A DNA stretch of 44,422 nt. Origin: a virus. The stretch is from the IMG/VR virus record IMGVR_UViG_3300020119_000019, positions 1-44,422 of that record; one strand, 5' to 3'. The notes below the pieces were generated by a model. That model had not been told where the DNA came from, searched no databases, and saw only the letters and a program-made list of their open reading frames with translations. The position numbers and the translations under genes were made by a program. Below, piece after piece: positions 29,788 to 37,258 of the stretch (position 1 is the first letter of the stretch; each line of letters opens with the position of its first letter).

Positions 29788-29996
29788 TAAACACGCCCCG
29801 CTGCAATAAGCCAATCGTGCAAACGCTGGACCTTTACGACACTAGGTTCGGCAATCCTTCCGCGCCGAAAGCGCGAAAGCCAAGCTTCATCCAAGCCGCT
29901 AAGTTCGGCGATTTCCTTCGCCGTTCGTTCGGTTAACGCGTGATTGTAAAGGGCAATCGTCCGCTCTAATAGCGGAACGCCTGGGGCGGGGTGCAT
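29787..29996 (-). CDS. Small helix-turn-helix protein
   Basis: From the ATG at 29996 the product has 69 residues, starting MHPAPGVPLLERTIALYNHA. It contains TAKEIAELSGLDEAWLSRFR and RGRIAEPSVVKVQRLHDWLI, the helix-turn-helix of Cro/CI-like proteins with the turn at about residues 24-45. GAAAGG lies seven bases upstream of this start, and I prefer it to the longer start at 30137. As the first gene of the leftward operon, facing a rightward promoter in the shared control region, it may regulate both. Its stop overlaps the primase start by one base. Confidence 0.7.
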   Translation of the reverse strand: MHPAPGVPLLERTIALYNHALTERTAKEIAELSGLDEAWLSRFRRGRIAEPSVVKVQRLHDWLIAAGRV

Positions 29997-30061
29997 ACGG
30001 TGCCTTTCGATTTGCCGGGCAACATACGGCGAAAAAGGGATTGCACAAGTGAAATTCCCTG

Positions 30062-30090
30062 TTGACTTCGGTTTTCCCCGGTTCCATGTT
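30062..30090 (+). promoter_or_regulatory. Candidate rightward promoter of the replication operon
   Basis: TTGACT (30062-30067), 17-base spacer, CATGTT (30085-30090) on the plus strand, about 55 bases before the ATG at 30151. The -10 is weak. It lies in the divergent control region (29997-30150), which also has a palindrome GCCGATCGGC at 30108-30117. Confidence 0.45.
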
Positions 30091-30150
30091 GCAAGCGTCG
30101 ATCGAACGCCGATCGGCAAACAGTCGTAACCGGGCAAAGGAATTCAAACC

Positions 30151-30786
30151 ATGGCATGGGGAACCCCTGCAACCGCCGAACCGTCGGCGCCGTCGGTCGT
30201 TATTTGCGATCATCCCGAATGCAACAACGTTGCGTTTCTTCGGGTTGAAATCGAAGGGCACGGCGAGGTTAACGCTTGCGTCGAACATGCGACAGCCCCT
30301 TTCTCCCTTGCAAGGATCATCAGCGCTGTCGAAGGCGCCCCGTTCAACGAAGCGGCTCGCGACGCGCTCTTGAAGCGTTGGGAAGTTACCAAAGCGGCGC
30401 TTGAAGCTGCCAAGAATTCCGAAATGGAAATTCGTAAGGCGGTCGGCGCGTACGTCTTCCCGACGCCGAAGGAAGGCGTTAACAATCACGATCTAGGCAA
30501 CGGCTATACGCTTAAGCTTGGTCACAAGCTGAACTACAAGCTTCGCGGCGACGTTGAAGCAATCGAAGCCGTCGAAGACAAGTGCGAAGCCTTGGGCAAC
30601 GAAGGCAAGTTCCTTGTCGAACGTATTATCGTTTGGAAGGCGGACTTTAGCAAGTCCGAATATAACAAGCTTGACGCTTCGCTTCCGACGCATAGCGCCG
30701 TGAAGAAGCTTGTCGACGAAATCCTCGAAATTACGCCCGGTTCGCCGTCGCTGGAAATCAAGGAACCGAAGGCGGCGCTTCGCTGA
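30151..30786 (+). CDS. DUF7173-like replication-module protein
   Basis: The 211-residue protein begins MAWGTPATAEPSAPSVVICD and has a possible zinc-like pair (CDHPECNN) near the N-terminus and a helical region with KNSEMEIRKAVGAYVFPTPK followed by EGVNNHDLGNGYTLKLGHKL and NYKLRGD. This resembles the DUF7173-like family found in phage replication modules with DUF669 proteins. AAAGGA (in CAAAGGAATTC) lies upstream of the ATG. It is the first gene of the rightward operon. Biochemical role unknown. Confidence 0.65.
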   Translation: MAWGTPATAEPSAPSVVICDHPECNNVAFLRVEIEGHGEVNACVEHATAPFSLARIISAVEGAPFNEAARDALLKRWEVTKAALEAAKNSEMEIRKAVGAYVFPTPKEGVNNHDLGNGYTLKLGHKLNYKLRGDVEAIEAVEDKCEALGNEGKFLVERIIVWKADFSKSEYNKLDASLPTHSAVKKLVDEILEITPGSPSLEIKEPKAALR

Positions 30787-30811
30787 TAGCCCGACGGGTC
30801 GCACCACGGGC

Positions 30812-30860
30812 GCCGGGGCAGGGTACGGGCATTCGAAAAGGGCAACGTACCCGCCCCGGC
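30812..30860 (+). promoter_or_regulatory. Long GC-rich hairpin between replication genes
   Basis: GCCGGGGC-A-GGGTACG (30812-30827) pairs with CGTACCCGCCCCGGC (30846-30860) over 15 base pairs with one bulged A and an 18-base loop. No T-run follows, so it is not a standard terminator. It lies 25 bases after the first replication gene and 20 bases before the next start, and may act as an RNA processing or attenuation element. Confidence 0.6.
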
Positions 30861-30880
30861 ACTTCCTGAAAGTTCGAACA

Positions 30881-31057
30881 ATGAACCGCCTTCAACTTCT
30901 CGAACGCGTAAATGAACTTAACGTTAAAGCCGTTCGCGACGCCAAGCCCGATCGATATTGGACAGTCGTTGTTCTTTATAACGCTGTCATTTGGCGATCG
31001 ACTGCCGAAGCGCCAACCGGCGAACTGTTCGAAATCGTAAAGGACTATAAGGCATGA
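30881..31057 (+). CDS. Small hypothetical protein, 58 residues
   Basis: The protein begins MNRLQLLERVNELNVKAVRD and has PDRYWTVVVLYNAVIWR in the middle. The start at 30881 comes directly after the long hairpin; the Shine-Dalgarno (GAAAG) is weak. Its end overlaps the next start (ATGA). No family recognised. Confidence 0.6.
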   Translation: MNRLQLLERVNELNVKAVRDAKPDRYWTVVVLYNAVIWRSTAEAPTGELFEIVKDYKA

Positions 31058-32028
31058 ACGCTTTTGCCGACGCCCTAGGCGCGAACAATCCGGGTTTCGG
31101 GCAGCCCACAAACAACGCGGCAGCGTTTGGCGGCTTCGCTCCCCAGGCGCCGGGCAAGAGCGCGCTTGACACGATCGAAAGCGTAACGCGGCAAGTCGGC
31201 GCACGTATCGTCGTGTCGGGCGTTGAAAAGATCGGCAAGACAACGCTCGCTTGCGGTGCGCCTAGTGCCCTGTTGATCCCGCTTGAAATGGGTTACGGAT
31301 CAATCGTCGTTCCGAAGACGAAGCAAATCGAAACATTTGACGAATTGCTTGCGACGGTCGACGATATCAAGCGCCGTGCGCAGGCGGGGCAATTCCCCTT
31401 CCGATCGATCGTACTCGATAGCGCCACGGCGACCGAACAGCGCATTCACGAAAAGACGATTGCGAGCGACAAGGATTACAAGCCGGGCAATCCCAAGGGC
31501 GTTACAATGGAAAGCGCGCTAGGCGGATACGGCAAGGCGTACGGCTATGCGAACGAACAATTCGGCAAGCTGTTGACCGCACTTGACGAACTGGCGTTTT
31601 ACGGCGGCATTAACGTAATCTTCACCGCGCATGTTTTCGCGTCGAAGGCGATCGATCCCGCGTTCGGCGAATATGACGCTTGGGATTTGCTCTTGCATTC
31701 GCCGAAGAATAATAAGAACTACGGCAAACGCGAAATGTTGACGCAATGGGCGGATATGATCGCGTTTGTTCATGAACCAATGTTCATTACGAAGGGCGAT
31801 CAAATTCAACAGGCTACTTCAATGAACCAAGGGCGAGTTGCGGGCGTTGTTCGCAAGCCGTCGTATGTCGCAGGCAACCGCTTCGGCATATCCGGCGAAA
31901 TCCCGCTTCCAACGGCTCCCCAGGGTACGCCTTCGAATTTGATTGCAGGACATTCGTGGAACCAAATCGCCAACGCCGTAAACGTCGCGACGGGCGGGGC
32001 AATCGATCTTTTCAATCGCGACGTATAA
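31054..32028 (+). CDS. Sak4-like RecA-fold ATPase
   Basis: The 324-residue protein begins MNAFADALGANNPGFGQPTN. It has a Walker A motif GVEKIGKTT (about residues 55-63) and a Walker B strand SIVLDSA (about 112-118), then an HVFASK-type segment, in the order of phage AAA_24/Sak4-like proteins. These single-domain RecA-like ATPases promote strand annealing and recombination, usually next to an SSB. The low-complexity N-terminal 40 residues (Asn/Gly/Phe-rich) are outside the fold. The ATG at 31054 overlaps the upstream stop. Confidence 0.75.
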   Translation: MNAFADALGANNPGFGQPTNNAAAFGGFAPQAPGKSALDTIESVTRQVGARIVVSGVEKIGKTTLACGAPSALLIPLEMGYGSIVVPKTKQIETFDELLATVDDIKRRAQAGQFPFRSIVLDSATATEQRIHEKTIASDKDYKPGNPKGVTMESALGGYGKAYGYANEQFGKLLTALDELAFYGGINVIFTAHVFASKAIDPAFGEYDAWDLLLHSPKNNKNYGKREMLTQWADMIAFVHEPMFITKGDQIQQATSMNQGRVAGVVRKPSYVAGNRFGISGEIPLPTAPQGTPSNLIAGHSWNQIANAVNVATGGAIDLFNRDV

Positions 32029-32043
32029 TCGAAAGGAAGTCAA

Positions 32044-32766
32044 ATGCCTGCATTCCAGTTTGATAGCAACGGCATCGATCCGTCGTACGGCGGCGGCTCG
32101 CAACTGCCCGTCGGCAAGCATCCCGTCGTTATTGTGGGAAGCGAACTAAAGCCGACCAAGGACGGAACCGGCGGTTTTCTCGCACTTACGCTTGAAGCGA
32201 TCGACGGTCCGGCGAAGGGCGTTCAGCATATCGACCGCCTGAACCTTCACAACAAGAACCCCGACACGGTTCGTATCGCCAACGGGCAGCTTTCGGCGTA
32301 TTGCCACGTAACCGGCGTCTTCCGCTTCCAGGCAACCGAAGAACTGCACGGCAAGCCGTTCGTCGTCGACATTGCCCCCGATCCCGACGAACGCAACGCC
32401 AACCGTACGAAGATTGGCAAGCTGTTCGATATCAACGGCAACGAACCGAACAAGGCCGGTGCGGGCGCACAGCAGGGCGGCGGCTTCGGCGGCGGTTCGG
32501 CAGGCTTCGGCGGTGCGAGCGGTGCGCAACAGGGCGGGCAGCCCCAGGGCCAGCAGAGCGGCGGTTTCCAGCCGGGCGCCGGTGCTGCGCAGGGCGGGCA
32601 GCCCCAGGGCGGCAATCCCCAGGGCGGGCAGGCAACCGGCGGCGGTTGGGGCGCGCAAGGCGGCGGGGCCGGTGCCCAGGGCGGCGGCGCGGCAGCGGGC
32701 GGCAATGGTCAACAGGCTTGGTCGCAGGGTTCCGGCGGCGGGGCGCCCGGTTGGGGCCAGCGTTAA
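32044..32766 (+). CDS. DUF669-type ssDNA-binding protein with long Gly/Gln tail
   Basis: The protein has 240 residues. The first 130 residues fit DUF669 phage ssDNA-binding proteins: MPAFQFDSNGIDPSYGGGSQ, LPVGKHPVVIVGSELKPTKD, later ELHGKPFVVDI. The remaining 100 residues are Gly, Gln, Ala and Pro rich with repeats like QGGQPQG, and end in WGQR rather than the acidic tip of bacterial SSB. The neighbour is a Sak4-like ATPase, the usual partner. AAAGGAAG is upstream of the start. The tail is unusually long, and a role in condensate-like replication sites is speculation. Confidence 0.8.
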   Translation: MPAFQFDSNGIDPSYGGGSQLPVGKHPVVIVGSELKPTKDGTGGFLALTLEAIDGPAKGVQHIDRLNLHNKNPDTVRIANGQLSAYCHVTGVFRFQATEELHGKPFVVDIAPDPDERNANRTKIGKLFDINGNEPNKAGAGAQQGGGFGGGSAGFGGASGAQQGGQPQGQQSGGFQPGAGAAQGGQPQGGNPQGGQATGGGWGAQGGGAGAQGGGAAAGGNGQQAWSQGSGGGAPGWGQR

Positions 32767-32775
32767 GCGTCGATC

Positions 32776-32797
32776 GGCAGGGGCTTCGGTCCCTGCC
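32776..32797 (+). terminator. UUCG hairpin after the SSB gene
   Basis: GGCAGGGGC and GTCCCTGCC form a nine-base stem with a TTCG loop, followed by CTTTG. The T-run is weak, so it is probably a partial terminator or a 3'-end stabiliser. Confidence 0.45.
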
Positions 32798-32804
32798 CTT
32801 TGAT

Positions 32805-32882
32805 GGATCATGCCGGGCGTTTTCGTTACGACCGTGCGTAATCGAACTGTGACGACTGCGGTTCGACTAACCGGCATGATCC
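32805..32882 (+). ncRNA. Candidate structured RNA: three-way junction
   Basis: A perfect 12-base inverted repeat, GGATCATGCCGG (32805-32816) and CCGGCATGATCC (32871-32882), closes two internal hairpins: TTACG/CGTAA (32826-32841) and TCGAAC/GTTCGA (32842-32866). It fits a three-way junction. It lies between the SSB and nuclease genes, and the AAAGGGG ribosome binding site of the nuclease begins four bases after the closing stem, so folding could affect translation. It lacks tRNA features (no T-stem, no encoded CCA, 12-bp acceptor). I cannot assign a class. Confidence 0.5.
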
Positions 32883-32899
32883 TTCAAAGGGGATTTGAC

Positions 32900-33802
32900 G
32901 TGTTCGACTTGTCGTTTCAAACGGAACGCGAAAGGCTCGCCGCGACTATTAGCGCGGAAGTCGAAGCCGATAGCGTTGCTGAATACGAAGAAGGGCCGCG
33001 CTGGCATCTTGGCGGTTCCGAAATTGGCAAGCCGTGCGAAATGCAGCTTTGGGCGGGCTTTCGTTGGCTTCGGCAGGAAAAGCACGACGGGCGAAAGCAT
33101 CGGCTGTTTAAGCGCGGTCATTACGAAGAACCGCAATTTATTAAGCGGCTTCGTCGCATCGGCTTTGAAGTTTTCGAGTTCGACGCGGATGGCAAACAAT
33201 ACAAAATCAGCGGGCATAAGGGGCATTACGGCGGTTCCCTTGACGGTATCGCAATTGCTCCCGCGCGCTATGGCTTGCCGGGGCCGTTGCTTGTCGAATT
33301 CAAAACGCATAACGAAAAGTCGTTTGCCAAACTTGCCGGGCCTATCACTTCGAAATGGCCAGTATTAACGCGCAACACGGCGAAGGCTGAAGGTATGCGC
33401 AAGTCGAAGCCGGTGCATTTCTCGCAAATGTCGTCATACGGGCAGGCGTACGCTTTGCCGTACGGGCTGTATTGCGCAGTCAACAAGGAAACTGACGAAC
33501 TTTATTTTGAAATCATTCAGCTTGATTTCAACCACGGCGTTCGCTTGTACGAAAAAGCGGGCCGCGTGATCTTCAGCCAAACGCCCCCCGCGAAGATCGC
33601 GCAAAGCGCCGCGTTCGGCGAATGCAAGCTTTGTCACTATTCGCCGATATGCCATCACGGGGCCGCGCCCGAAGTCAATTGCCGAAGCTGCGAACACGCT
33701 TCGCCCGTCGACGGGGGCGAGTGGCATTGTCGCATCTTCGACGGCATTATTCAGCGCGAGTTAGTCCCCCAGGGTTGCCCACAATGGCGCCGGATCGTAT
33801 GA
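32900..33802 (+). CDS. PD-(D/E)XK nuclease with cysteine clusters
   Basis: From a GTG at 32900, with AAAGGGG eight bases upstream, the product has 300 residues (starting MFDLSFQTERERLAATISAE). It contains HYGGSLDGIA and LLVEFKTHNEKS, the Asp and E-x-K of the PD-(D/E)XK fold. The second half has CKLCHYSPIC and then CRSCEHASP, WHC and GCPQWR: cysteines that may bind a metal cluster as in Cas4-like or AddB-like nucleases. It would work with the SSB and helicase in recombination. A longer reading to 32810 overlaps the structured RNA and is less likely. Confidence 0.75.
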   Translation: MFDLSFQTERERLAATISAEVEADSVAEYEEGPRWHLGGSEIGKPCEMQLWAGFRWLRQEKHDGRKHRLFKRGHYEEPQFIKRLRRIGFEVFEFDADGKQYKISGHKGHYGGSLDGIAIAPARYGLPGPLLVEFKTHNEKSFAKLAGPITSKWPVLTRNTAKAEGMRKSKPVHFSQMSSYGQAYALPYGLYCAVNKETDELYFEIIQLDFNHGVRLYEKAGRVIFSQTPPAKIAQSAAFGECKLCHYSPICHHGAAPEVNCRSCEHASPVDGGEWHCRIFDGIIQRELVPQGCPQWRRIV

Positions 33803-34020
33803 CGCGGGAAGCTTACGTTAAAGCGTTCGATCGCGCTTTAGAGCGGTATAAGCTTTTGCTTATACCGTCGGAAGAAGAACAACTTCGGGCCGATTTTGCG
33901 AGCCAATGGGCGTACAACGAAATGGACGAAGGAAAGCCCTTTAGCGAACTTCAATGGGCTGCCGATATCTATGTTAATGCGATAACTTCGTATCGTCGCA
34001 TTGCGGGAATTCGTCAATGA
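33799..34020 (+). CDS. Small hypothetical protein, 73 residues
   Basis: The protein begins MTREAYVKAFDRALERYKLL and is helical with acidic and aromatic residues. It overlaps the stops and starts of both neighbours (ATGA), so it is co-translated between the nuclease and the helicase. No family recognised. Confidence 0.6.
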   Translation: MTREAYVKAFDRALERYKLLLIPSEEEQLRADFASQWAYNEMDEGKPFSELQWAADIYVNAITSYRRIAGIRQ

Positions 34021-35768
34021 ACGCGCCGTTCGCGACAATTGGGCACAACGGCGGGCCGTCGCTTGATCGATGGTATCAAGAGGAAGCGGTTGACACGCTC
34101 TTTCGGTACTTCGACGAACACGGCGGAACCGACGCCGAAGGGCGCCCTATCGAAGCGAACCCGCTTATCGCCCTGCCGACGGGAACAGGCAAGTCGTTCG
34201 TTATCGCGAAGTTCCTTCGGCGAGTGTACGACGTATTTCCCCAAACGCGGGTTATTATGTCAACTCACGTCAAAGAGTTGATCGAACAAAACGCGAAGCA
34301 ACTGCAAAGGGTTTGGCCGAACGCGCCGCTTGGCATCTATTCCGCCGGGCTGAAGCAAAAGGACTTTATACAACCGATCATCTTCGGCGGCGTCAAATCA
34401 ATGGTTCGCGGCGTCGACGAAGACGGGCGTTCGATCTTCGGCTTTCGCGATCTAATGATTATCGACGAAGCGCATCTAGTCGGACCTTCGGCGGATAGTT
34501 CTTACGGCGACTTCATTCTTCAGCTAAAGGCGATCAATCCTTATCTGAAGATCATTGGACTTAGTGCGACAATCTATCGTCTAGGCATGGGGCTTTTAAC
34601 GAACGGGCCGATATTTACCGACATTGCGTACAACCTTTGCGATATTCAAGGTTTCTCGCGCCTGATTGCCGAAGGTTATCTTTGCCCGATTTTCCCGAAG
34701 AAAACGGCGACTGAACTTGACGTATCGGGCGTCGGCATGTCGTCAACAGGCGACTTTATCGAAGGCGCGTTGCAAGCTGCCGTCGACAAAGACGACATTA
34801 CGTACGAAGCCCTTTGCGAAGTCGTTCAACAGGGAATGCAGCGGCGATCTTGGCTTATCTTCGCGAGCGGCATTGAACACGCCGAACACATCGCGGAAAT
34901 GTTGCGGTCGACCTTCGGCGTTCCGGCGGCTGCGGTTCATTCAAAGATGCCCCAGGGGCAGCGCGACGAAATTATTGCGGCGTTCAAGCGCGGCGAGTTG
35001 CGTTGTATTGTCAACAAAGACATTCTTACGACGGGCTTCGATCATCCCCCGATTGATCTAATCGCAATGCTTCGGCCAACTATGTCAACCGGGCTATGGG
35101 TTCAGATGCTAGGGCGAGGAACGCGCCCGTACGACTATACCAACCCGCAACAATATATCCCCGGTTTCGAATTCATTAAGCATCATTGCTTAGTGTTGGA
35201 CTTCGCGGGCAATACGCGCCGCCTGGGGCCGATCAATGATCCAGTAATCCCGAAGCCGAAGGGCAACGGCAAGCCGGGCGATGCGCCTGTTAAGATTTGT
35301 TCAGTCGGCAAGATGATAGACAAGCAAGCCGGTTGCGGGGCCTACGCTCACACTACAGCCAAAGAATGCGTTGTTTGTGGGGAAACATTCGACATTCAAT
35401 ACGAAGGGCCGAATATCGACGGCACTTCCAGCAACGAAGAACTTCTTCGGTCCGACTTGCCGGTTGTTGAATACTTCGACGTTTTGCGCGTCGTGTATTC
35501 TCCGCATACGTCGCGTTCTTCGGGCAGAGCGTCAATTAAGGTTTCGTACTTTACCGCCGATCTTCGGACCTTTTACGAATGGATTACGGTTGAAGGCGAC
35601 GGCTTCCCCAGGAAGCGGGGCCGCGATTGGTTTCGCCAACGGGCGCCCGTCGAACCGCCGGAAAGCAACGCCGAAATTCTCGCAAATGCCGGATACCTTC
35701 GCACGCCTCGCCGCATTCGGGTTTGGCTGAACAAGAAAAATCCCGAAGTGTTAGGATATGAATTTTGA
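34017..35768 (+). CDS. SF2 DEAH-type helicase
   Basis: The 583-residue protein has PTGTGKS (about residues 54-60), MIIDEAHL (about 144-151), LSATI (about 182-186) and QMLGRGTRP (about 363), which are motifs I, II, III and VI of superfamily 2. The region after motif VI has CGAYAHTTAKECVVCGETF, a possible zinc finger, and a long C-terminal portion of unknown role. Its N-terminus contains IGHNGGP, a short motif common in phage proteins of this host range. The ATG at 34017 overlaps the previous stop. It probably unwinds or remodels DNA at replication or recombination sites. Confidence 0.85.
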   Translation: MNAPFATIGHNGGPSLDRWYQEEAVDTLFRYFDEHGGTDAEGRPIEANPLIALPTGTGKSFVIAKFLRRVYDVFPQTRVIMSTHVKELIEQNAKQLQRVWPNAPLGIYSAGLKQKDFIQPIIFGGVKSMVRGVDEDGRSIFGFRDLMIIDEAHLVGPSADSSYGDFILQLKAINPYLKIIGLSATIYRLGMGLLTNGPIFTDIAYNLCDIQGFSRLIAEGYLCPIFPKKTATELDVSGVGMSSTGDFIEGALQAAVDKDDITYEALCEVVQQGMQRRSWLIFASGIEHAEHIAEMLRSTFGVPAAAVHSKMPQGQRDEIIAAFKRGELRCIVNKDILTTGFDHPPIDLIAMLRPTMSTGLWVQMLGRGTRPYDYTNPQQYIPGFEFIKHHCLVLDFAGNTRRLGPINDPVIPKPKGNGKPGDAPVKICSVGKMIDKQAGCGAYAHTTAKECVVCGETFDIQYEGPNIDGTSSNEELLRSDLPVVEYFDVLRVVYSPHTSRSSGRASIKVSYFTADLRTFYEWITVEGDGFPRKRGRDWFRQRAPVEPPESNAEILANAGYLRTPRRIRVWLNKKNPEVLGYEF

Positions 35769-35977
35769 CCGATTGGCGCAATCGCAGCCCTGAAGGGATA
35801 GCGGACCTTTCGCGCTATATGGCCGAATGTCTTGCCGGTTACGTAATTAAGACGGCGCGAACGTGCGTCCTTTGCAGGAACTTCGACGAACCGTCCGAAG
35901 CCTGTCGACTGAACGGGCAGCGACCGCCCGCGCGAGTGATCGCGTACGGTTGCGAGTGTTTCGAACTGAAAGGCTGA
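35765..35977 (+). CDS. Small cysteine-rich protein, 70 residues
   Basis: From a TTG at 35765 (TTGA overlaps the helicase stop; AGGAT upstream) the product begins MTDWRNRSPEGIADLSRYMA. It has CVLCRNFDEPSEAC and later YGCECFELKG, a cysteine pattern that resembles the C-terminal cluster of the nuclease at 32900. An ATG at 35819 is an alternative start. It may be a stand-alone zinc-binding domain in the replication module. Confidence 0.6.
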   Translation: MTDWRNRSPEGIADLSRYMAECLAGYVIKTARTCVLCRNFDEPSEACRLNGQRPPARVIAYGCECFELKG

Positions 35978-35980
35978 ACA

Positions 35981-37249
35981 ATGGCAAGGCGTCCAAGCAA
36001 AAAAGCAAAGTCCGAAGCGGCGTCGAAACTCGCCGAAGCTTTGAACTTCATTGCGCCCGCGTACAAAGACGGCGAAGAAGCGTACAAGGCGCACGCTCGC
36101 CTAGCTGGCAAGATGATAACCGCAACCGACGGCGTATTTTCCGCCGGGCATAGCGTCGAAGAAGAACTTGCGTTATGCCCACATATCGGGCGGTTTATCG
36201 ATGCCTTGAACCGGGCCGGTTCGACGCTCGCGCTAACCGAAAACGAAAACGGCACGCTGCTAGTCAAGGGCGATCGTATTCGCGCGACGGTTCCTTGCCT
36301 TGCGGGCGATCAAATCCCCCAGGCGATGCCCGATCCCCGATGCGCCGCGATCGATGATCGGTTGAAGGACGGGTTCGCCCGGCTGTTGCCGCTTATCGAC
36401 AACGAAGGCGAGCGCGTTGTTGAAGTGTCGGTATTGCTTCGAGCTAATTCGATGACTTCGACGAACGGGCGGGTTATCTTCGAATATTGGCACGGCATTG
36501 ATCTTCCGCCGGGGCTTGTGATCCCGAAGACGTTCGCGGCAGCCGTGGCGGGTTGCGGAAAGAAGCTTGAAGGCTTCGGTTTTTCGAACAAGTCAGTTAC
36601 GTTCTATTTCGAAGACGGCTCTTGGTACAAAACGCAACAGTACGGCGACAAATGGCCGGAAACTTCGCACCTTTTCAATTATCCCGCGTATCCAGCTGCT
36701 GTGCCTGAAGGGTTGTTCGAAGCGGTTAAAGCCGTGGAAAGCTTCAGCAAAGATGGGCTTATTCATTTCCACGACGAAAAGGTTAAGTCAACGTACGATA
36801 AATACCAAGATTTCGGAAGCCCGGTTTACGGTGCGACGTTCGACGTTCCGGGTTTGCAGAAAGGGCATTCGTTCACGGCGAAGCTTTTCCGATCGATCGA
36901 ACCCGTTTGCGCCCAACTCGATTATACGTCGAACGACGATCGCGCGTTCTTCTTCGACGAAACAGGAAGCCTTCGCGGCTGCATTATGAAGGCGCGGGCG
37001 GAAGCGCGCGAGCCTGCCCCGGAACCGCCTGCCGTCGTGGCGTCTTGGACGCTGCCCGACGACACTTCGGGAACGGAAGTCGGCGAAGCCTTCGCAGCCC
37101 TGCGCAGCGGCGTCCAGGCGGGCACTTGGGGCATTCCTGAAGCGTCGACCGCTGAAGCCCCGGCGAGCGATCCGGCGAACCCTTGGGCGGCTATTGTGGG
37201 CACGGTTCCCGGCTTCGTTGATATTGACGATGACGACGTGCCGTTCTAA
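35981..37249 (+). CDS. Sliding-clamp-like (DnaN-like) protein
   Basis: The 422-residue protein begins MARRPSKKAKSEAASKLAEA. Its central part has LVKGDRIRATVPCLAG, then VSVLLRANSMTSTNGRVIF and GIDLPPGLVIPKTFAAAVAG, and FSNKSVTFYFEDGSWYKTQ. This alternation of strands and helices and the LP-x-G-x-V-I-P-K segment resemble the beta sliding clamp (DnaN) fold. It directly precedes the DNA polymerase, as expected for a processivity factor. The end is acidic (DIDDDDVPF). The resemblance is moderate; structure prediction would be decisive. Confidence 0.5.
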   Translation: MARRPSKKAKSEAASKLAEALNFIAPAYKDGEEAYKAHARLAGKMITATDGVFSAGHSVEEELALCPHIGRFIDALNRAGSTLALTENENGTLLVKGDRIRATVPCLAGDQIPQAMPDPRCAAIDDRLKDGFARLLPLIDNEGERVVEVSVLLRANSMTSTNGRVIFEYWHGIDLPPGLVIPKTFAAAVAGCGKKLEGFGFSNKSVTFYFEDGSWYKTQQYGDKWPETSHLFNYPAYPAAVPEGLFEAVKAVESFSKDGLIHFHDEKVKSTYDKYQDFGSPVYGATFDVPGLQKGHSFTAKLFRSIEPVCAQLDYTSNDDRAFFFDETGSLRGCIMKARAEAREPAPEPPAVVASWTLPDDTSGTEVGEAFAALRSGVQAGTWGIPEASTAEAPASDPANPWAAIVGTVPGFVDIDDDDVPF

Positions 37250-37258
37250 GGCTTCGTT

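Noticed and set aside
32805-32882. tRNA gene in the three-way-junction region
   Set aside because: The closing helix is 12 bp instead of 7, the TTCGACT string is not flanked by a pairing T-stem, there is no CCA end, and only two internal hairpins are seen.
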